DNA from: Chloroflexus aggregans DSM 9485
Lineage (GTDB): Bacteria; Chloroflexota; Chloroflexia; Chloroflexales; Chloroflexaceae
Direction: 5' to 3'
NCBI RefSeq assembly: GCF_000021945.1
Contig: NC_011831.1
Coordinates: 1,377,353-1,441,352, forward strand
DNA length: 64,000 nt
Positions 18,572 through 27,835 of the stretch are shown piece by piece (position 1 is the stretch's first letter; every line of letters starts with the position of its first letter). The position numbers were made by a program, and so were the translations under genes. Below the pieces are notes generated by a model. It saw only the letters and a list, made by a program, of their open reading frames with translations. It was not told the DNA's origin and did not search any database.

Positions 18572-19492
18572 TTAATGTTGGGCCGCACCGACGTGCAGAT
18601 GAGCATTGTAGCTTGAGCGCACCAGTGGGCCGCTCTCGACGTGGCGGAAGCCACGCGCCAGCGCGTAGGCGCGGAAATCGGCAAACTCGGCGGGAGTGAC
18701 GTAGCGATGCACCGGCCAATAGCTCGCATCAGGCGCAAGATACTGGCCAATCGTCAACACATTGACATCGACTTCACGCAGCCGGTCGATCACCTCGTAC
18801 ACCTCTTCGTTCGTCTCACCGGCGCCGACCATCATCCCACTCTTCGTCACCAAATGCGGATGAGCGGCGCGCGCCCGCGCCAAGAGTTCGATACTCTGCT
18901 CGAACTTGGCCCGCGGGCGGAAACGACGGAAGAGCCGCGGCACCGTCTCGATATTGTGGTTGAGCACATCCGGCTCAGCGTCCAACACCATCGCCAGCGC
19001 GTCCCAGTTGCCGTCGAAATCAGGGATGAGCACCTCAACCTTGCAATCGGGCACCTTTTGCCGGATCAGCTCAATCGTGCGGGCGAAGATATGCGCGCCA
19101 CCATCGGGCACATCATCGCGATTGACCGACGTGAGCACGGCAAACTTCAGCCTCAGATGGGCCACCGATTCGGCGACCCGCTCCGGTTCTTCCTCATCAA
19201 TCGGCTTGGGTTTACCTTTTCCAATCGCACAGTAGCGGCAACCGCGCGTACAGATGTCGCCAAGAAGCAAAAAGGTAGCGGTGCGATGGTTCCAGCATTC
19301 ACCAATATTAGGACAACGCGCCTCTTCGCATACCGTATGCAGGTTCTTCTCGCGCATGAGGCGCAGCACATCGTGATAGTTCACACCACCGGGCGCACGC
19401 GCCTTCAGCCATTCGGGTCGGCGGGGCCGGTTGGTCGTGGCCGAGGTGGGGTTCACCACACCTACTTCACTCAGCGGAATTAATTCTGACAT
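18572..19492 (-). CDS. lipA: Lipoyl synthase
   Basis: A 306-residue radical SAM enzyme that inserts two sulfurs into octanoyl groups to make lipoyl cofactor. Both [4Fe-4S] cluster motifs are visible: the lipoyl-specific CEEARCPNIGEC near the N-terminus and the radical-SAM CTRGCRYC. The C-terminal RSSY motif that supplies the serine ligand is also present. I chose ATG 19492 (MSELIPLSEV); a TTG 39 bases upstream would add 13 residues without better support. It lies between lpdA and lipB on the same strand. A GCGGTACAAT promoter-like box lies about 70 bases upstream of the start. Confidence 0.95.
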   Translation of the reverse strand: MSELIPLSEVGVVNPTSATTNRPRRPEWLKARAPGGVNYHDVLRLMREKNLHTVCEEARCPNIGECWNHRTATFLLLGDICTRGCRYCAIGKGKPKPIDEEEPERVAESVAHLRLKFAVLTSVNRDDVPDGGAHIFARTIELIRQKVPDCKVEVLIPDFDGNWDALAMVLDAEPDVLNHNIETVPRLFRRFRPRAKFEQSIELLARARAAHPHLVTKSGMMVGAGETNEEVYEVIDRLREVDVNVLTIGQYLAPDASYWPVHRYVTPAEFADFRAYALARGFRHVESGPLVRSSYNAHLHVGAAQH

Positions 19493-19558
19493 TGGCGCTC
19501 TCGCCTTCCAGTGATCGCCATAAGTAGGCAATCAATGTCACGCTAGGTTCACTGCTAT

Positions 19559-19567
19559 ATTGTACCG
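19559..19567 (-). promoter_or_regulatory. Extended -10-like promoter box upstream of lipA
   Basis: Read on the - strand this is CGG-TACAAT, about 67 bases before the lipA start. Similar GG-TA(C/T)A boxes precede several other genes in this window. No -35 hexamer is evident. Confidence 0.35.
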
Positions 19568-19579
19568 CATAATCGATCG

Positions 19580-20248
19580 CTACGATAAAGCGTTCACCGG
19601 TCGCAGATCAAAAATCGCGCATAGGGAGGCGATTAATCGGTCGGCTACCTCGGCCATCGGCGGCGCTTTACCGAGTTCTACCGCCAACGACGTTACACCA
19701 CGATCACTGATTCCACAGGGTACAATCAGTTCAAACCCACTCAAGTCAGGATCAACATTCAAGGCTAAGCCGTGGGTTGTGACGCCACTCGCGCTCAGCT
19801 TCACACCAATCGCACAAATTTTGGCTGCGCCACCCCGTACCCACACCCCGGTTAATCCATTGACGCGCTCACCGGTGATGCCGTAGCCGGCTAACACGCG
19901 AATCACACTCTCTTCCAAGCCGCGCACGTAACGCCCAACATCGCTCCCGTGCTGCGAGAGTTTGAAGATCGGATAGGCAACGAGTTGCCCTGGCGCGTGG
20001 TACGTCACTTCACCACCACGATCGCTCTGGACAACAACGACCCCACGCGCAGCTAGCTCAGCCGGCGTCGCTACAATGTGTTCGGGGCGGGCTTTGTTCC
20101 CCAATGTGATCGTCGGTGGATGTTCGAGCAGCAGGAGGGTATCGCCGATCTGGCCGCTCGATCGTTGGCGGGCCAACCGGCGCTGCATCTCCCACGCCGC
20201 AGTGTAATCTATGTGGCCTAGATGGTAGACGGTCAACGTGCGCATCAT
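19580..20248 (-). CDS. lipB: Octanoyl-[acyl carrier protein]:protein octanoyltransferase
   Basis: A 222-residue transferase that moves octanoyl groups from ACP to lipoyl-dependent enzymes, the step before lipA. The family motifs are visible: RGGEVTYHAPGQLVAYP in the first half and AKICAIGVK, which carries the catalytic cysteine and lysine. The open frame extends 60 codons further upstream, but the family begins at the tandem ATGs at 20248/20245 (MMRTLTVYHLGHIDY). It is transcribed towards lipA with about 88 bp between them and is divergent from the sortase gene. Confidence 0.95.
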   Translation of the reverse strand: MMRTLTVYHLGHIDYTAAWEMQRRLARQRSSGQIGDTLLLLEHPPTITLGNKARPEHIVATPAELAARGVVVVQSDRGGEVTYHAPGQLVAYPIFKLSQHGSDVGRYVRGLEESVIRVLAGYGITGERVNGLTGVWVRGGAAKICAIGVKLSASGVTTHGLALNVDPDLSGFELIVPCGISDRGVTSLAVELGKAPPMAEVADRLIASLCAIFDLRPVNALS

Positions 20249-20421
20249 CGTTGTAAACGCGAAGATATAGCGATAACTCTGCTTGAAGTATAGTACACCA
20301 TTTATATTTGAACTGCGGCAGTAAATACCAAACCTATGGGCTGCTGCACACCAAACTGCCATACGCCAGATGAACGTGTGGTAGGCTACCAGAGAGACGA
20401 TTGACTGGATCGAGGTGATCT

Positions 20422-21138
20422 GTGACACGAATACTTCTGCTGATCCTGTTGACCGGCAACCTGCTCAGCGCATGCAGCACAGCTACCGATGCCGCGGCGT
20501 TAGCTGTGCCGTCGTCTACCGCAACCGCTACTGCCACCGGTCTACCGACCGCGACGCCAACCGCATCTCCAACTCCGTTGCCAACCGCAACCGTTGCGCC
20601 AACATCAACACCAACTGCCCCCCCTACCACTGCCCCCACCCCAACCCTATTGCCAACCGCAACGCTTGCACCAACACCACGCCCTACCGGCGATCGGACG
20701 CCGGTACGGCTCGTTATTCCGGCCATCAATCTCGACCGCCAGCTCTTCCCTGTCGGGCTTGATGCTAACAATGTACCGGTTGTGCTCGATCACGAAGTCG
20801 GTTGGTACATCTACAGCGCCAAACCGGGGCAAGGCGAGAACATTGTGCTCTGGGGACATGTCTTGCGCTTCCGCAAGGCACCTCACATTCCAGCTCCCTT
20901 CGCCGAGATCGAACGGTTAGCAATTGGCAGCGAAATCCTCCTCTACAGCGCCGATGGCAGCGTCTTCCGCTATGTGGTCACCCGCAAAGAGCGGGTAACC
21001 CCCGATCAAGTCGATTACATTCTCCCCACCAACGACGAACGCCTGACGTTGGTATCGTGCATTGGCGACCGCGTCATCGTTGATGGTAATGTCGAACTGA
21101 CCCACCGCCTCATTACCATCGCAACGCCCGCTCCGTAA
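20422..21138 (+). CDS. Sortase-family protein with lipoprotein signal and Pro/Thr-rich stalk
   Basis: A 238-residue protein starting at GTG behind a GAGG site. Residues 1-18 form a hydrophobic signal ending in the lipobox LLSAC, so it is predicted to be lipid-anchored. Residues 30-90 form a low-complexity stalk of repeated (P)TxTP(T) units. Residues 92-235 form a sortase domain: catalytic H146 in LWGH and C213 in TLVSCIGD (usual form TLxTC), with an arginine-rich strand before the cysteine. The sortase class is not certain; the compact size resembles class E/D enzymes. Sortases cut and covalently attach surface proteins; no sortase substrate with an LPxTG-like tail is seen nearby. A lipidated sortase is unusual. 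Confidence 0.82.
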   Translation: MTRILLLILLTGNLLSACSTATDAAALAVPSSTATATATGLPTATPTASPTPLPTATVAPTSTPTAPPTTAPTPTLLPTATLAPTPRPTGDRTPVRLVIPAINLDRQLFPVGLDANNVPVVLDHEVGWYIYSAKPGQGENIVLWGHVLRFRKAPHIPAPFAEIERLAIGSEILLYSADGSVFRYVVTRKERVTPDQVDYILPTNDERLTLVSCIGDRVIVDGNVELTHRLITIATPAP

Positions 21139-21166
21139 ACCGACTGCCGAAGGGCCAACACGACCG

Positions 21167-21175
21167 TGGTATACT
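21167..21175 (+). promoter_or_regulatory. Extended -10 promoter box upstream of the F420-type oxidoreductase gene
   Basis: TGG-TATACT about 40 bases before the GTG start at 21215; a TG-n extension precedes a near-consensus -10. No convincing -35 hexamer. Confidence 0.45.
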
Positions 21176-21214
21176 ATGCGATAGACCTCACTTGAAATGC
21201 AGAAGGTTTAACCC

Positions 21215-22213
21215 GTGGCAACAATTGGCATATCAGCAGCCTTAGAACAGTTTCACCCAAACGAACTGCTCGAACATTGCCGGCTCGCCGAACAATACGG
21301 TTTCCGCGGTGTGATGGCTGCCGACCATTTCCAACCGTGGGTACCGGCCCAGGGGCACAATGCCTTTGTCTACAGTTGGATGGGAGCATTGGGCGTTGTC
21401 ACCAACCACCGCTTTGGGCCGGGTGTTACCTGTCCGTCATTCCGTACCCACCCCGCCGTCATTGCCCAAGCCGCCGCGACCCTTGGGGCAATGTTCCCCG
21501 GTCGGTTTTGGCTAGGGTTAGGGAGTGGGGAATTATTGAATGAGAATGTAGTCGGCGGTGTGTGGCCCGAACCGCTGGTGCGGTTTGAGATGCTGCAAGA
21601 GGCGACTGAGATTATTCAAAAGCTGCTGAGCGGCAAAGAAACCCGCTACCACGGACGCTATTTTCAGATGAATAAGGTCCGGTTGTGGACCCTCCCCGAA
21701 CAACCGGTACCGATTTATATCGCCGCCACCGGCCCGCAGACGCTGCGCTGGGCCGGTAAGACGTGCGACGGGTTGATCACACCGGGCGCTGCTCCTGAAA
21801 AGTTGCGCCGCATTCTGGCCGATTTCGCCGCCGGCGCACGTGAGGCCGGTAAAGACCCCAACAGCATGCCAAAATTGTTACAGTTGCACGTCTCGTGGGC
21901 ACCGACTGACGAAGAGGCGTTGCAGAATGCGCTGAGCCAATGGCCGAACGGCGGCATGAACTTCCCCAAGCAAGATATTCGCTCTCCAGAAGATTTCGCC
22001 GCAATGGCCAAACTGGTGCGGCCTGAAGATTTTCGTGGACGCGTGTTAATTTCGTCCGATCTCGATCAGCACCGCGCGCATATCCAGCAATTTATCGATC
22101 TCGGTTTTGACGAGATTTATATTCATAATGTTGGACGTAATCAGGTGGAATGGATTCAAGCGTTCGGCGAAGCTGTCTTGCCCAAACTACGCCCATGTTC
22201 AACCGCATCTTGA
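21215..22213 (+). CDS. LLM-class (F420-dependent type) oxidoreductase
   Basis: A 332-residue TIM-barrel flavin/deazaflavin enzyme of the luciferase-like superfamily. The N-terminal pattern (ISAALEQFHPNELLEHCRLAEQYGF, shown here only as a family cue: positions 5-29) and the segments FPGRFWLGLGSGE and IYIAATGPQTLRWAGK resemble F420-dependent glucose-6-phosphate dehydrogenase-type proteins. The substrate is not predictable, and FMN instead of F420 cannot be excluded. It starts at GTG 21215 and overlaps the following biotin carboxylase gene by 19 bp, so the two are probably one transcription unit. Confidence 0.82.
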   Translation: MATIGISAALEQFHPNELLEHCRLAEQYGFRGVMAADHFQPWVPAQGHNAFVYSWMGALGVVTNHRFGPGVTCPSFRTHPAVIAQAAATLGAMFPGRFWLGLGSGELLNENVVGGVWPEPLVRFEMLQEATEIIQKLLSGKETRYHGRYFQMNKVRLWTLPEQPVPIYIAATGPQTLRWAGKTCDGLITPGAAPEKLRRILADFAAGAREAGKDPNSMPKLLQLHVSWAPTDEEALQNALSQWPNGGMNFPKQDIRSPEDFAAMAKLVRPEDFRGRVLISSDLDQHRAHIQQFIDLGFDEIYIHNVGRNQVEWIQAFGEAVLPKLRPCSTAS

Positions 22214-24168
22214 TCGCAAATCGCGGCGAGATTGCCGTGCGGATCATTCGCGCTTGCCGCGAATTGGGCATTAGCCCAGTGGTTGTCTATTCCGAAGCCG
22301 ACGCTAAGGCGCTGCACGTGCGCATGGCCGATGCTGCGGTGTTGATCGGACCACCACCCGCCGCCCAAAGCTACCTCCGCGCCGAAGCAATCGTTGAGGC
22401 CGCAGTGAAACTCAAGGCAGAGGCCATCCACCCCGGTTATGGCTTTTTGAGTGAAAGTGTGAAGTTGGCCGAACAGTGTGCCGCAGCAGGGATCACCTTT
22501 ATCGGGCCACCCCCGCACGCCATTGCCGCGATGGGGGGAAAGGCTGAAGCACGCGCGTTGGCCCAAGCTGCCGGTGTGCCGGTTGTGCCCGGCTACGACG
22601 GCGAAGATCAGAGCGACGAACGCCTGATTGCCGAGGCACGACGGATCGGACCGCCGTTGTTGATCAAAGCAAGTGCCGGTGGTGGTGGCAAAGGAATGCG
22701 CTCGGTTGGCGATCTCGCCGAGATACCGGCGGCTATCGAAGGCGCCCGCCGTGAGGCACGGGCGGCTTTCGGCGACGACCGCCTGATCATCGAGCGGCTC
22801 GTCCTGCGACCACGCCACGTCGAGATTCAAGTCTTGGCCGACCGCTACGGCAATGTCGTGCATCTCGGTGAACGCGATTGTTCAATTCAGCGCCGTCATC
22901 AGAAGATCGTTGAAGAGGCACCTTCCCCGGCTCTGACCCCAGCACTCCGCGCTGCGATGGGAAATGCTGCCGTTGCCATCGCTCGCGCTGCCGGTTATGT
23001 CAATGCCGGTACGGTTGAGTTTATTCTGGCGCCAAACGGCGAGTTCTACTTTTTGGAAATGAATACCCGGCTGCAAGTGGAGCATCCCGTAACCGAGCTT
23101 GTCTGCGGCTACGATCTCGTCCACTTGCAGATTGCGATTGCCGCCGGCGAGCCGCTCCCCTTCCGCCAAGAAGAGATTACCGTGCGCGGCCACGCGATTG
23201 AGGTACGGTTGTACGCCGAAGACCCACGCACCTATTTGCCGGCAGTCGGTAAAGTGGCGCTGTTTGTCGCTCCTCAAGGACCGGGCGTGCGCGTTGATGC
23301 CGGTCTGACCGGCGGCGATGAGGTGATGGTGCATTACGATCCGTTGCTGGCCAAGATTATTGTGTTCGGCGCCGACCGGCCCCAAGCCGTAGCACGCTTA
23401 CGCCGTGCGTTACGCGAGATGGCTGTACTCGGTCCGACCACCAATCTACCACTCTTACAGGCAATTGCCGAGCATCCCGCGTTCGCCGATGGCGCGACTC
23501 ATACCGGCTTCCTCACCGAGCACGAGGGGATTGTTCCACCGGCAGGCCCTCCACCACGCGAAGTACTCGTCGCCGCGGCCATCCTCACTGTCACCGCCGA
23601 GCCACCGGCCCGCGATCCGCTGGCCGCCGTCTGGCGACTTGGCGGTGATACCATTCCGCTGACATTCACTGCGCACGGCGAGCACCGGCTGCGAGTGACG
23701 CCGCAAACCTTTGGGTGGCACGTAGCCGGCGATCATTGGCATGTCCATGCGACGTTGGTGCGGCGTGGCGATTACGAATTGGCTCTTGATATTGATGGTC
23801 AGCGGAGACAATTCTTCTTTGCACGAGCCAACGACGGTTGGCTGATCGGTTGGCGTGGCGAAGCGTATCATGTGCAACGACCGGCCCCGCTTACCGCCGA
23901 CACGGTTATTCGCACCGCCGACCAGAATGCTGCGCGTTTCAATGCTCCGATGCCGGGTACCATCGTGCGGCTACACGTTGCCGTCGGTGAACAGGTGCGC
24001 GAGGGGCAACCCCTCCTCGTTCTCGAAGCGATGAAGATGGAACATACCATTGTCGCGCCATACGCCGGCATTGTCCGCCGCTTGCCGTATCAGACCGGCG
24101 CAAGTGTTGCCGCCGGTGCTCACCTCGTCGATCTCGAACCGCTGCCGGCCAATGAGCAGCCGGATTGA
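22195..24168 (+). CDS. Acyl-CoA carboxylase alpha subunit (biotin carboxylase plus biotin carboxyl carrier domains)
   Basis: A 657-residue ATP-dependent biotin carboxylase fused to a C-terminal carrier domain. The start motif FNRILIANRGEIAVRI, the ATP-grasp glycine loop ASAGGGGKGM, the EMNTRLQVEHPVTE catalytic segment and the biotin-attachment EAMKMEH near the C-terminus are all present. This layout is that of acetyl-/propionyl-CoA or methylcrotonyl-CoA carboxylase alpha chains; the acyl-CoA specificity resides in the carboxyltransferase subunit, which is not in the window. In Chloroflexus-type organisms such enzymes feed the 3-hydroxypropionate bicycle, but assignment here is inference. The ATG at 22195 lies inside the end of the preceding gene. 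Confidence 0.93.
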   Translation: MFNRILIANRGEIAVRIIRACRELGISPVVVYSEADAKALHVRMADAAVLIGPPPAAQSYLRAEAIVEAAVKLKAEAIHPGYGFLSESVKLAEQCAAAGITFIGPPPHAIAAMGGKAEARALAQAAGVPVVPGYDGEDQSDERLIAEARRIGPPLLIKASAGGGGKGMRSVGDLAEIPAAIEGARREARAAFGDDRLIIERLVLRPRHVEIQVLADRYGNVVHLGERDCSIQRRHQKIVEEAPSPALTPALRAAMGNAAVAIARAAGYVNAGTVEFILAPNGEFYFLEMNTRLQVEHPVTELVCGYDLVHLQIAIAAGEPLPFRQEEITVRGHAIEVRLYAEDPRTYLPAVGKVALFVAPQGPGVRVDAGLTGGDEVMVHYDPLLAKIIVFGADRPQAVARLRRALREMAVLGPTTNLPLLQAIAEHPAFADGATHTGFLTEHEGIVPPAGPPPREVLVAAAILTVTAEPPARDPLAAVWRLGGDTIPLTFTAHGEHRLRVTPQTFGWHVAGDHWHVHATLVRRGDYELALDIDGQRRQFFFARANDGWLIGWRGEAYHVQRPAPLTADTVIRTADQNAARFNAPMPGTIVRLHVAVGEQVREGQPLLVLEAMKMEHTIVAPYAGIVRRLPYQTGASVAAGAHLVDLEPLPANEQPD

Positions 24169-24187
24169 TTCGTCACAGGTAAGCCGT

Positions 24188-24550
24188 ATGTCAGCCGCAC
24201 CGAATAAACCACCAGCTCAATCAACTTCGCCATCGAAACCGCCGGCCAAACGTCGATCGATCGGTTGCAATCTCTGGCTCTTCATATTGGCAATGCTCGC
24301 GCTTAGTCTGCTTGGTCTTAGCTTCCTCCAACCGACCAAATTGACCGTCGTACAGGAGTTTATTATCGGAATTCCACGCGGTGGTATTCGCGAAACCATC
24401 GAAACCACAAGTGTCGACTCGTGTATCCGTGTTGCCGGTTCAAACGAATTACTTTCTGTTACGCGGACACGCCGTGTGACAACGTATAACAACGGTTCAG
24501 TGCTCGAGTTAATCTTCAGCGATCCACCACTGCCGGCACAATGTAACTAA
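24188..24550 (+). CDS. Small single-span membrane protein, unknown function
   Basis: A 120-residue protein with a Pro/Ser/Lys-rich N-terminus, one transmembrane segment at about residues 29-47 (LWLFILAMLALSLLGLSF) and a short C-terminal extracytoplasmic domain containing two cysteines. No known family is recognised. It sits 19 bp after the biotin carboxylase and 12 bp before the vWA gene, so it is likely co-transcribed with them. The start at ATG 24188 follows AGGTAAG; ATG 24152 in frame is less likely. Confidence 0.6.
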   Translation: MSAAPNKPPAQSTSPSKPPAKRRSIGCNLWLFILAMLALSLLGLSFLQPTKLTVVQEFIIGIPRGGIRETIETTSVDSCIRVAGSNELLSVTRTRRVTTYNNGSVLELIFSDPPLPAQCN

Positions 24551-24562
24551 GGGTTGCTCATT

Positions 24563-25903
24563 ATGCTGTTGCATGTGCAGTGTGATCCGCAACCACTGCA
24601 ATTACCACCACTGACACAGCCACAGGTGGCGTATGTTCACCTGGTGATTAGCACTCAGGGCGACCGCACGTTGCCGCTCCACCTTGTGGTGGTCGCCGAT
24701 GCCAGTCGCTCGATGCGCATTCCCATTGTCGACGAGCACCGGTTTCGCGAGTTGGTGCGGAACGGTGGCGCTCACGAGGTCTTGGTCGATGGAGTACCGG
24801 TTTGGCAATTGGCAAATCCCCTAAGCAGTGAGGCACGCAGTCAATTTTCTAGTCCGATTGACTATACCGTGCGCGCATTACACAGTGTGGTTGAACGGCT
24901 CACTCCTGACGACCGGATGGCACTCATCGCCTGCGCTAGCGATGCGCTCGTCCTCGCCCCAAGCACACCCGGCCACCGACGCACCGACTTGATCGGAGCG
25001 ATTGCTCGCTTGCCCGTGCTACGGCTTGGCGAGAGCACCAATCTGGCCCAAGGGTTGCAACTAGCGCTGGCCCAGTTTGTGGTCACCGATGAACCGGCAG
25101 TACGACGGGTGGTGTTACTCACCGATGGCTTCACAACGGATACCACCATGTGTACCGCATTGGCCCGCGAAGCAGCAGACCGGAGTATTACGATCAGTAC
25201 GATCGGGCTTGGAAATACATTTGAAGAAACGCTCCTCACGCAGATTGCCGATCTTAGCGGTGGTCGTGCCAGTTTTGTCCAAGAGGCCGGTCATATTCCG
25301 ACGATTATCTCCGCCGAGTTGGAGCATGCGCGCCAGACCACTATCCACGCGCTGAGTCTGCACATGACGTTACCGCAGACGGTGACACTACGCCGGATCA
25401 CCCGCCTCTCCCCAACCTTGAGTGTACTTACGCCGTTAAGCACCGAACATGGGCGGCGCCTGACCCTACACCTCGGCGATCTGCGCCGTGGCGACGCAGT
25501 GCGCTTGCTCTGCGAATTTCTCATCGCCCCCGGCACTGCGGGGAGCCAACGCCGGCTAGCCCGCCTGCGCCTGAGGAGTGGGCAACACGAACAACACCAT
25601 GACCTCATCGCGCATTACGATCCGCGCGCCACGAACCCGCCACCGGCACTATTACCACTGATTACCCACGCTACCATTGCCCACCTCCACCGGCGTGCCA
25701 CCCTCGCCCGCCAGCAAGGCAACCACGAAACTGCTGCTGTTCTGCTCCACCGGCTTGCGGCCCATCTCCGCAGCCTCGGCGAAACTGAACTGGCCACGTT
25801 GGCCCTGCAGGAAGCGAGTACTTCTGGGCAAATACCACTTCCCAACTTGACAACCAAAATGCTAACCTACGCTACCCGACGACTAGGAGAAGCGGGTGAT
25901 TGA
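24563..25903 (+). CDS. von Willebrand factor type A (vWA) domain protein
   Basis: A 446-residue protein with a vWA domain from about residue 25 to 230: the MIDAS motif DASRS (a DxSxS site for a metal ion) follows strand LPLHLVVVA, and the later MIDAS threonine and aspartate contexts (GESTNLAQGL, VLLTDGF) are present. The C-terminal 200 residues are helical, without TPR motifs that I can name. There is no signal peptide, so it is probably cytoplasmic. Such proteins often act as adaptors or chaperone partners, but no specific partner is evident. Confidence 0.8.
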   Translation: MLLHVQCDPQPLQLPPLTQPQVAYVHLVISTQGDRTLPLHLVVVADASRSMRIPIVDEHRFRELVRNGGAHEVLVDGVPVWQLANPLSSEARSQFSSPIDYTVRALHSVVERLTPDDRMALIACASDALVLAPSTPGHRRTDLIGAIARLPVLRLGESTNLAQGLQLALAQFVVTDEPAVRRVVLLTDGFTTDTTMCTALAREAADRSITISTIGLGNTFEETLLTQIADLSGGRASFVQEAGHIPTIISAELEHARQTTIHALSLHMTLPQTVTLRRITRLSPTLSVLTPLSTEHGRRLTLHLGDLRRGDAVRLLCEFLIAPGTAGSQRRLARLRLRSGQHEQHHDLIAHYDPRATNPPPALLPLITHATIAHLHRRATLARQQGNHETAAVLLHRLAAHLRSLGETELATLALQEASTSGQIPLPNLTTKMLTYATRRLGEAGD

Positions 25904-25912
25904 TGGTACAAT
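25904..25912 (+). promoter_or_regulatory. Extended -10 promoter box upstream of cyclophilin gene
   Basis: TGG-TACAAT overlapping the end of the vWA gene, about 44 bases before the cyclophilin GTG start. No -35 hexamer is evident; one of a set of similar boxes in this window. Confidence 0.45.
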
Positions 25913-25955
25913 ACCTACCATCATTCGCTGTTGGTAGCATACAAGGAGTACATCT

Positions 25956-26441
25956 GTGGCTAAACAGTGGAATAGCCCGCCCCCAATGCAGATCGACCCG
26001 ACCAAGACCTATCGCGTGACGATGGAGACGACGCGCGGGACGATTGAACTCGACCTCTACCCACAACATGCACCGATGACCGTCAACAATTTCGTCTTCC
26101 TCACCCGCGAAGGTTTTTACGATGGTCTCACCTTTCACCGCGTGATCAAGGATTTCGTCATTCAAGGCGGCGACCCAACCGGTCGCGGCAGTGGTGGTCC
26201 CGGCTATCGTTTTCCCGATGAGGTGAAAGGAAACCCACTCACCCACGAAGCCGGAGTCATCTCGATGGCAAACGCCGGCCCCAACACCAACGGTAGCCAA
26301 TTTTTTATCACCCATACCCCTCAGCCACACCTCAACGGTCGCCATACCGTGTTTGGGCGAGTCGTGTCCGGGATGGACGTGGTCTACGCCATTCAACAAG
26401 GCGACAAGATGACCAAGGTAACGGTACGCGAATTATCGTAA
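25956..26441 (+). CDS. Cyclophilin-type peptidyl-prolyl cis-trans isomerase
   Basis: A 161-residue compact cyclophilin. The catalytic [15 protein letters not shown] segment, the [18 protein letters not shown] core and [14 protein letters not shown] are all standard. It begins at GTG with an AAGGAG site 7 bases upstream. It lacks a signal peptide and so should act in the cytoplasm, catalysing proline isomerisation during protein folding. It is followed by a strong palindrome and the convergent M24 peptidase gene. Confidence 0.95.
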   Translation: MAKQWNSPPPMQIDPTKTYRVTMETTRGTIELDLYPQHAPMTVNNFVFLTREGFYDGLTFHRVIKDFVIQGGDPTGRGSGGPGYRFPDEVKGNPLTHEAGVISMANAGPNTNGSQFFITHTPQPHLNGRHTVFGRVVSGMDVVYAIQQGDKMTKVTVRELS

Positions 26442-26456
26442 CCCAAACCGCGCGGA

Positions 26457-26479
26457 GGGGTATGGCAATGCCATACCCC
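26457..26479. terminator. Perfect palindrome between convergent genes (terminator-like)
   Basis: An 11-bp arm GGGGTATGGCA and its exact complement separated by one base, lying between the convergent cyclophilin and peptidase genes. It shares the GGGG…CCCCTAC pattern of palindromes in other spacers of the window. No T-tract is present. Confidence 0.45.
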
Positions 26480-26565
26480 TACCACCGTACTCAGGATGGT
26501 AGGAGCGCCCCCGTGGTGAGTGCCACCGACCACCCAAATGTGCAGACCTGAAACCGACGTTTTCC

Positions 26566-27645
26566 TCATCGGGCGGCGTGTGACAACAGCTCACATCCCT
26601 CTTCGGTAATCAACACCAAATCCTCGATCCGCACCCCACCCCACTCCGGCAAATAGATCCCCGGTTCAACCGAGGTAACCATCCCTACCTGCAACGGTGG
26701 GCCGGGCGGCGCATCGGGTGCAGTTATTCGCAGCCACGGCGCCTCGTGGATCGCCAAACCCACACCGTGGCCAAGACTATGGGCAATCCCACGACCATAG
26801 CCGGCCGTCTCAATCACCTGACGCGCAATCGCATCGGCCTCAGACCACGGCAAGCCGGGCCGCAACGACCGGATCGCCGCCTGCTGCGCCTCCAACGTCG
26901 CTGCATAAACGGTGCGGAACGTATCATCAGGCTGACCAAGCACAATAGTGCGCGTCAGATCGGCGTGATAACCGTTAAGTCGCGCCCCCATATCAATAAT
27001 GATCGGCTGCCCCTCACCCAACCGATCATGGCCCGGCTCGTGATGCGGACGAGCACTGTTACGACCGGCCGCCACAATAATCGGGAACGATGGCCCATCT
27101 GCACCGAGATCGTGCAATGCCACCTCGATCCGCCACGCCGCCTCGCGCTCGGTCATCTCCGGCGTCAACGCCGGCAACACGGCGGCCAACGCTGCATCGG
27201 TGATCGCCGCCGCACGTCGGAGAAGCTCGATCTCACCGGCGTCTTTCACCATCCGCAACCCTTCCACCACATTCTCCGTTGCAACCAGTTCAACCGTCTT
27301 GTCCAACACCTGAGCAAACTGCTGGTACTCGGCCACCGTCATCGCGGCCGCCTCAAACCCCAGCCGGGTAAGGTTCAATTCCACCGCCAATTCAGCCACC
27401 AATTTCGGCATCGGTTTAAGGGCAGCACGCACTTCGCGTAGCGTAAACGCCGGCGCTTCAGCCGCCGCGCGCACCGTGTACCGGCCATCGGTCAACAAAA
27501 AGGCCGCCTCGGCACTAATCAGCAAAGCTCCGGCGCTGCCGGTAAACCCACTGAGATAGCGTCGACTGGTCGGCGCAGTGAGTAACATAGCCGGTAAATC
27601 ACGCTCGGCGAGAGCTGCTCGCAACCGTTGTAACCGCTCGTGCAT
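26566..27645 (-). CDS. M24 family aminopeptidase (Xaa-Pro aminopeptidase type)
   Basis: A 359-residue metallopeptidase with an N-terminal creatinase-like domain and a C-terminal pita-bread domain. The metal ligands are visible: the two aspartates in IIIDMGARLNGYHADLTRT, the histidine in SLGHGVGLAIHE, and glutamates in SVEPGIYLP and GVRIED. It removes N-terminal residues preceding proline, or cleaves Xaa-Pro dipeptides. The start at 27645 has AAAGG 8 bases upstream; the ATG two codons earlier (27651) is too close to that site. It is a single-gene unit. Confidence 0.92.
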   Translation of the reverse strand: MHERLQRLRAALAERDLPAMLLTAPTSRRYLSGFTGSAGALLISAEAAFLLTDGRYTVRAAAEAPAFTLREVRAALKPMPKLVAELAVELNLTRLGFEAAAMTVAEYQQFAQVLDKTVELVATENVVEGLRMVKDAGEIELLRRAAAITDAALAAVLPALTPEMTEREAAWRIEVALHDLGADGPSFPIIVAAGRNSARPHHEPGHDRLGEGQPIIIDMGARLNGYHADLTRTIVLGQPDDTFRTVYAATLEAQQAAIRSLRPGLPWSEADAIARQVIETAGYGRGIAHSLGHGVGLAIHEAPWLRITAPDAPPGPPLQVGMVTSVEPGIYLPEWGGVRIEDLVLITEEGCELLSHAAR

Positions 27646-27835
27646 ACACATATCCTTTCCGCTTTGCAAACGCATCGTCGCCCAGCTATGCTACCATATC
27701 GGCACATATCCCACACGCAACCGCTGCTTCGCCCGCAATCAGCGGTGAGTAACCCGGTTTGCATATCTTGACTCACCTTCTGTAGCTAATTAGGATACTA
27801 TCAGCATCGCATCACCAGTGATATGGGAGAACATC

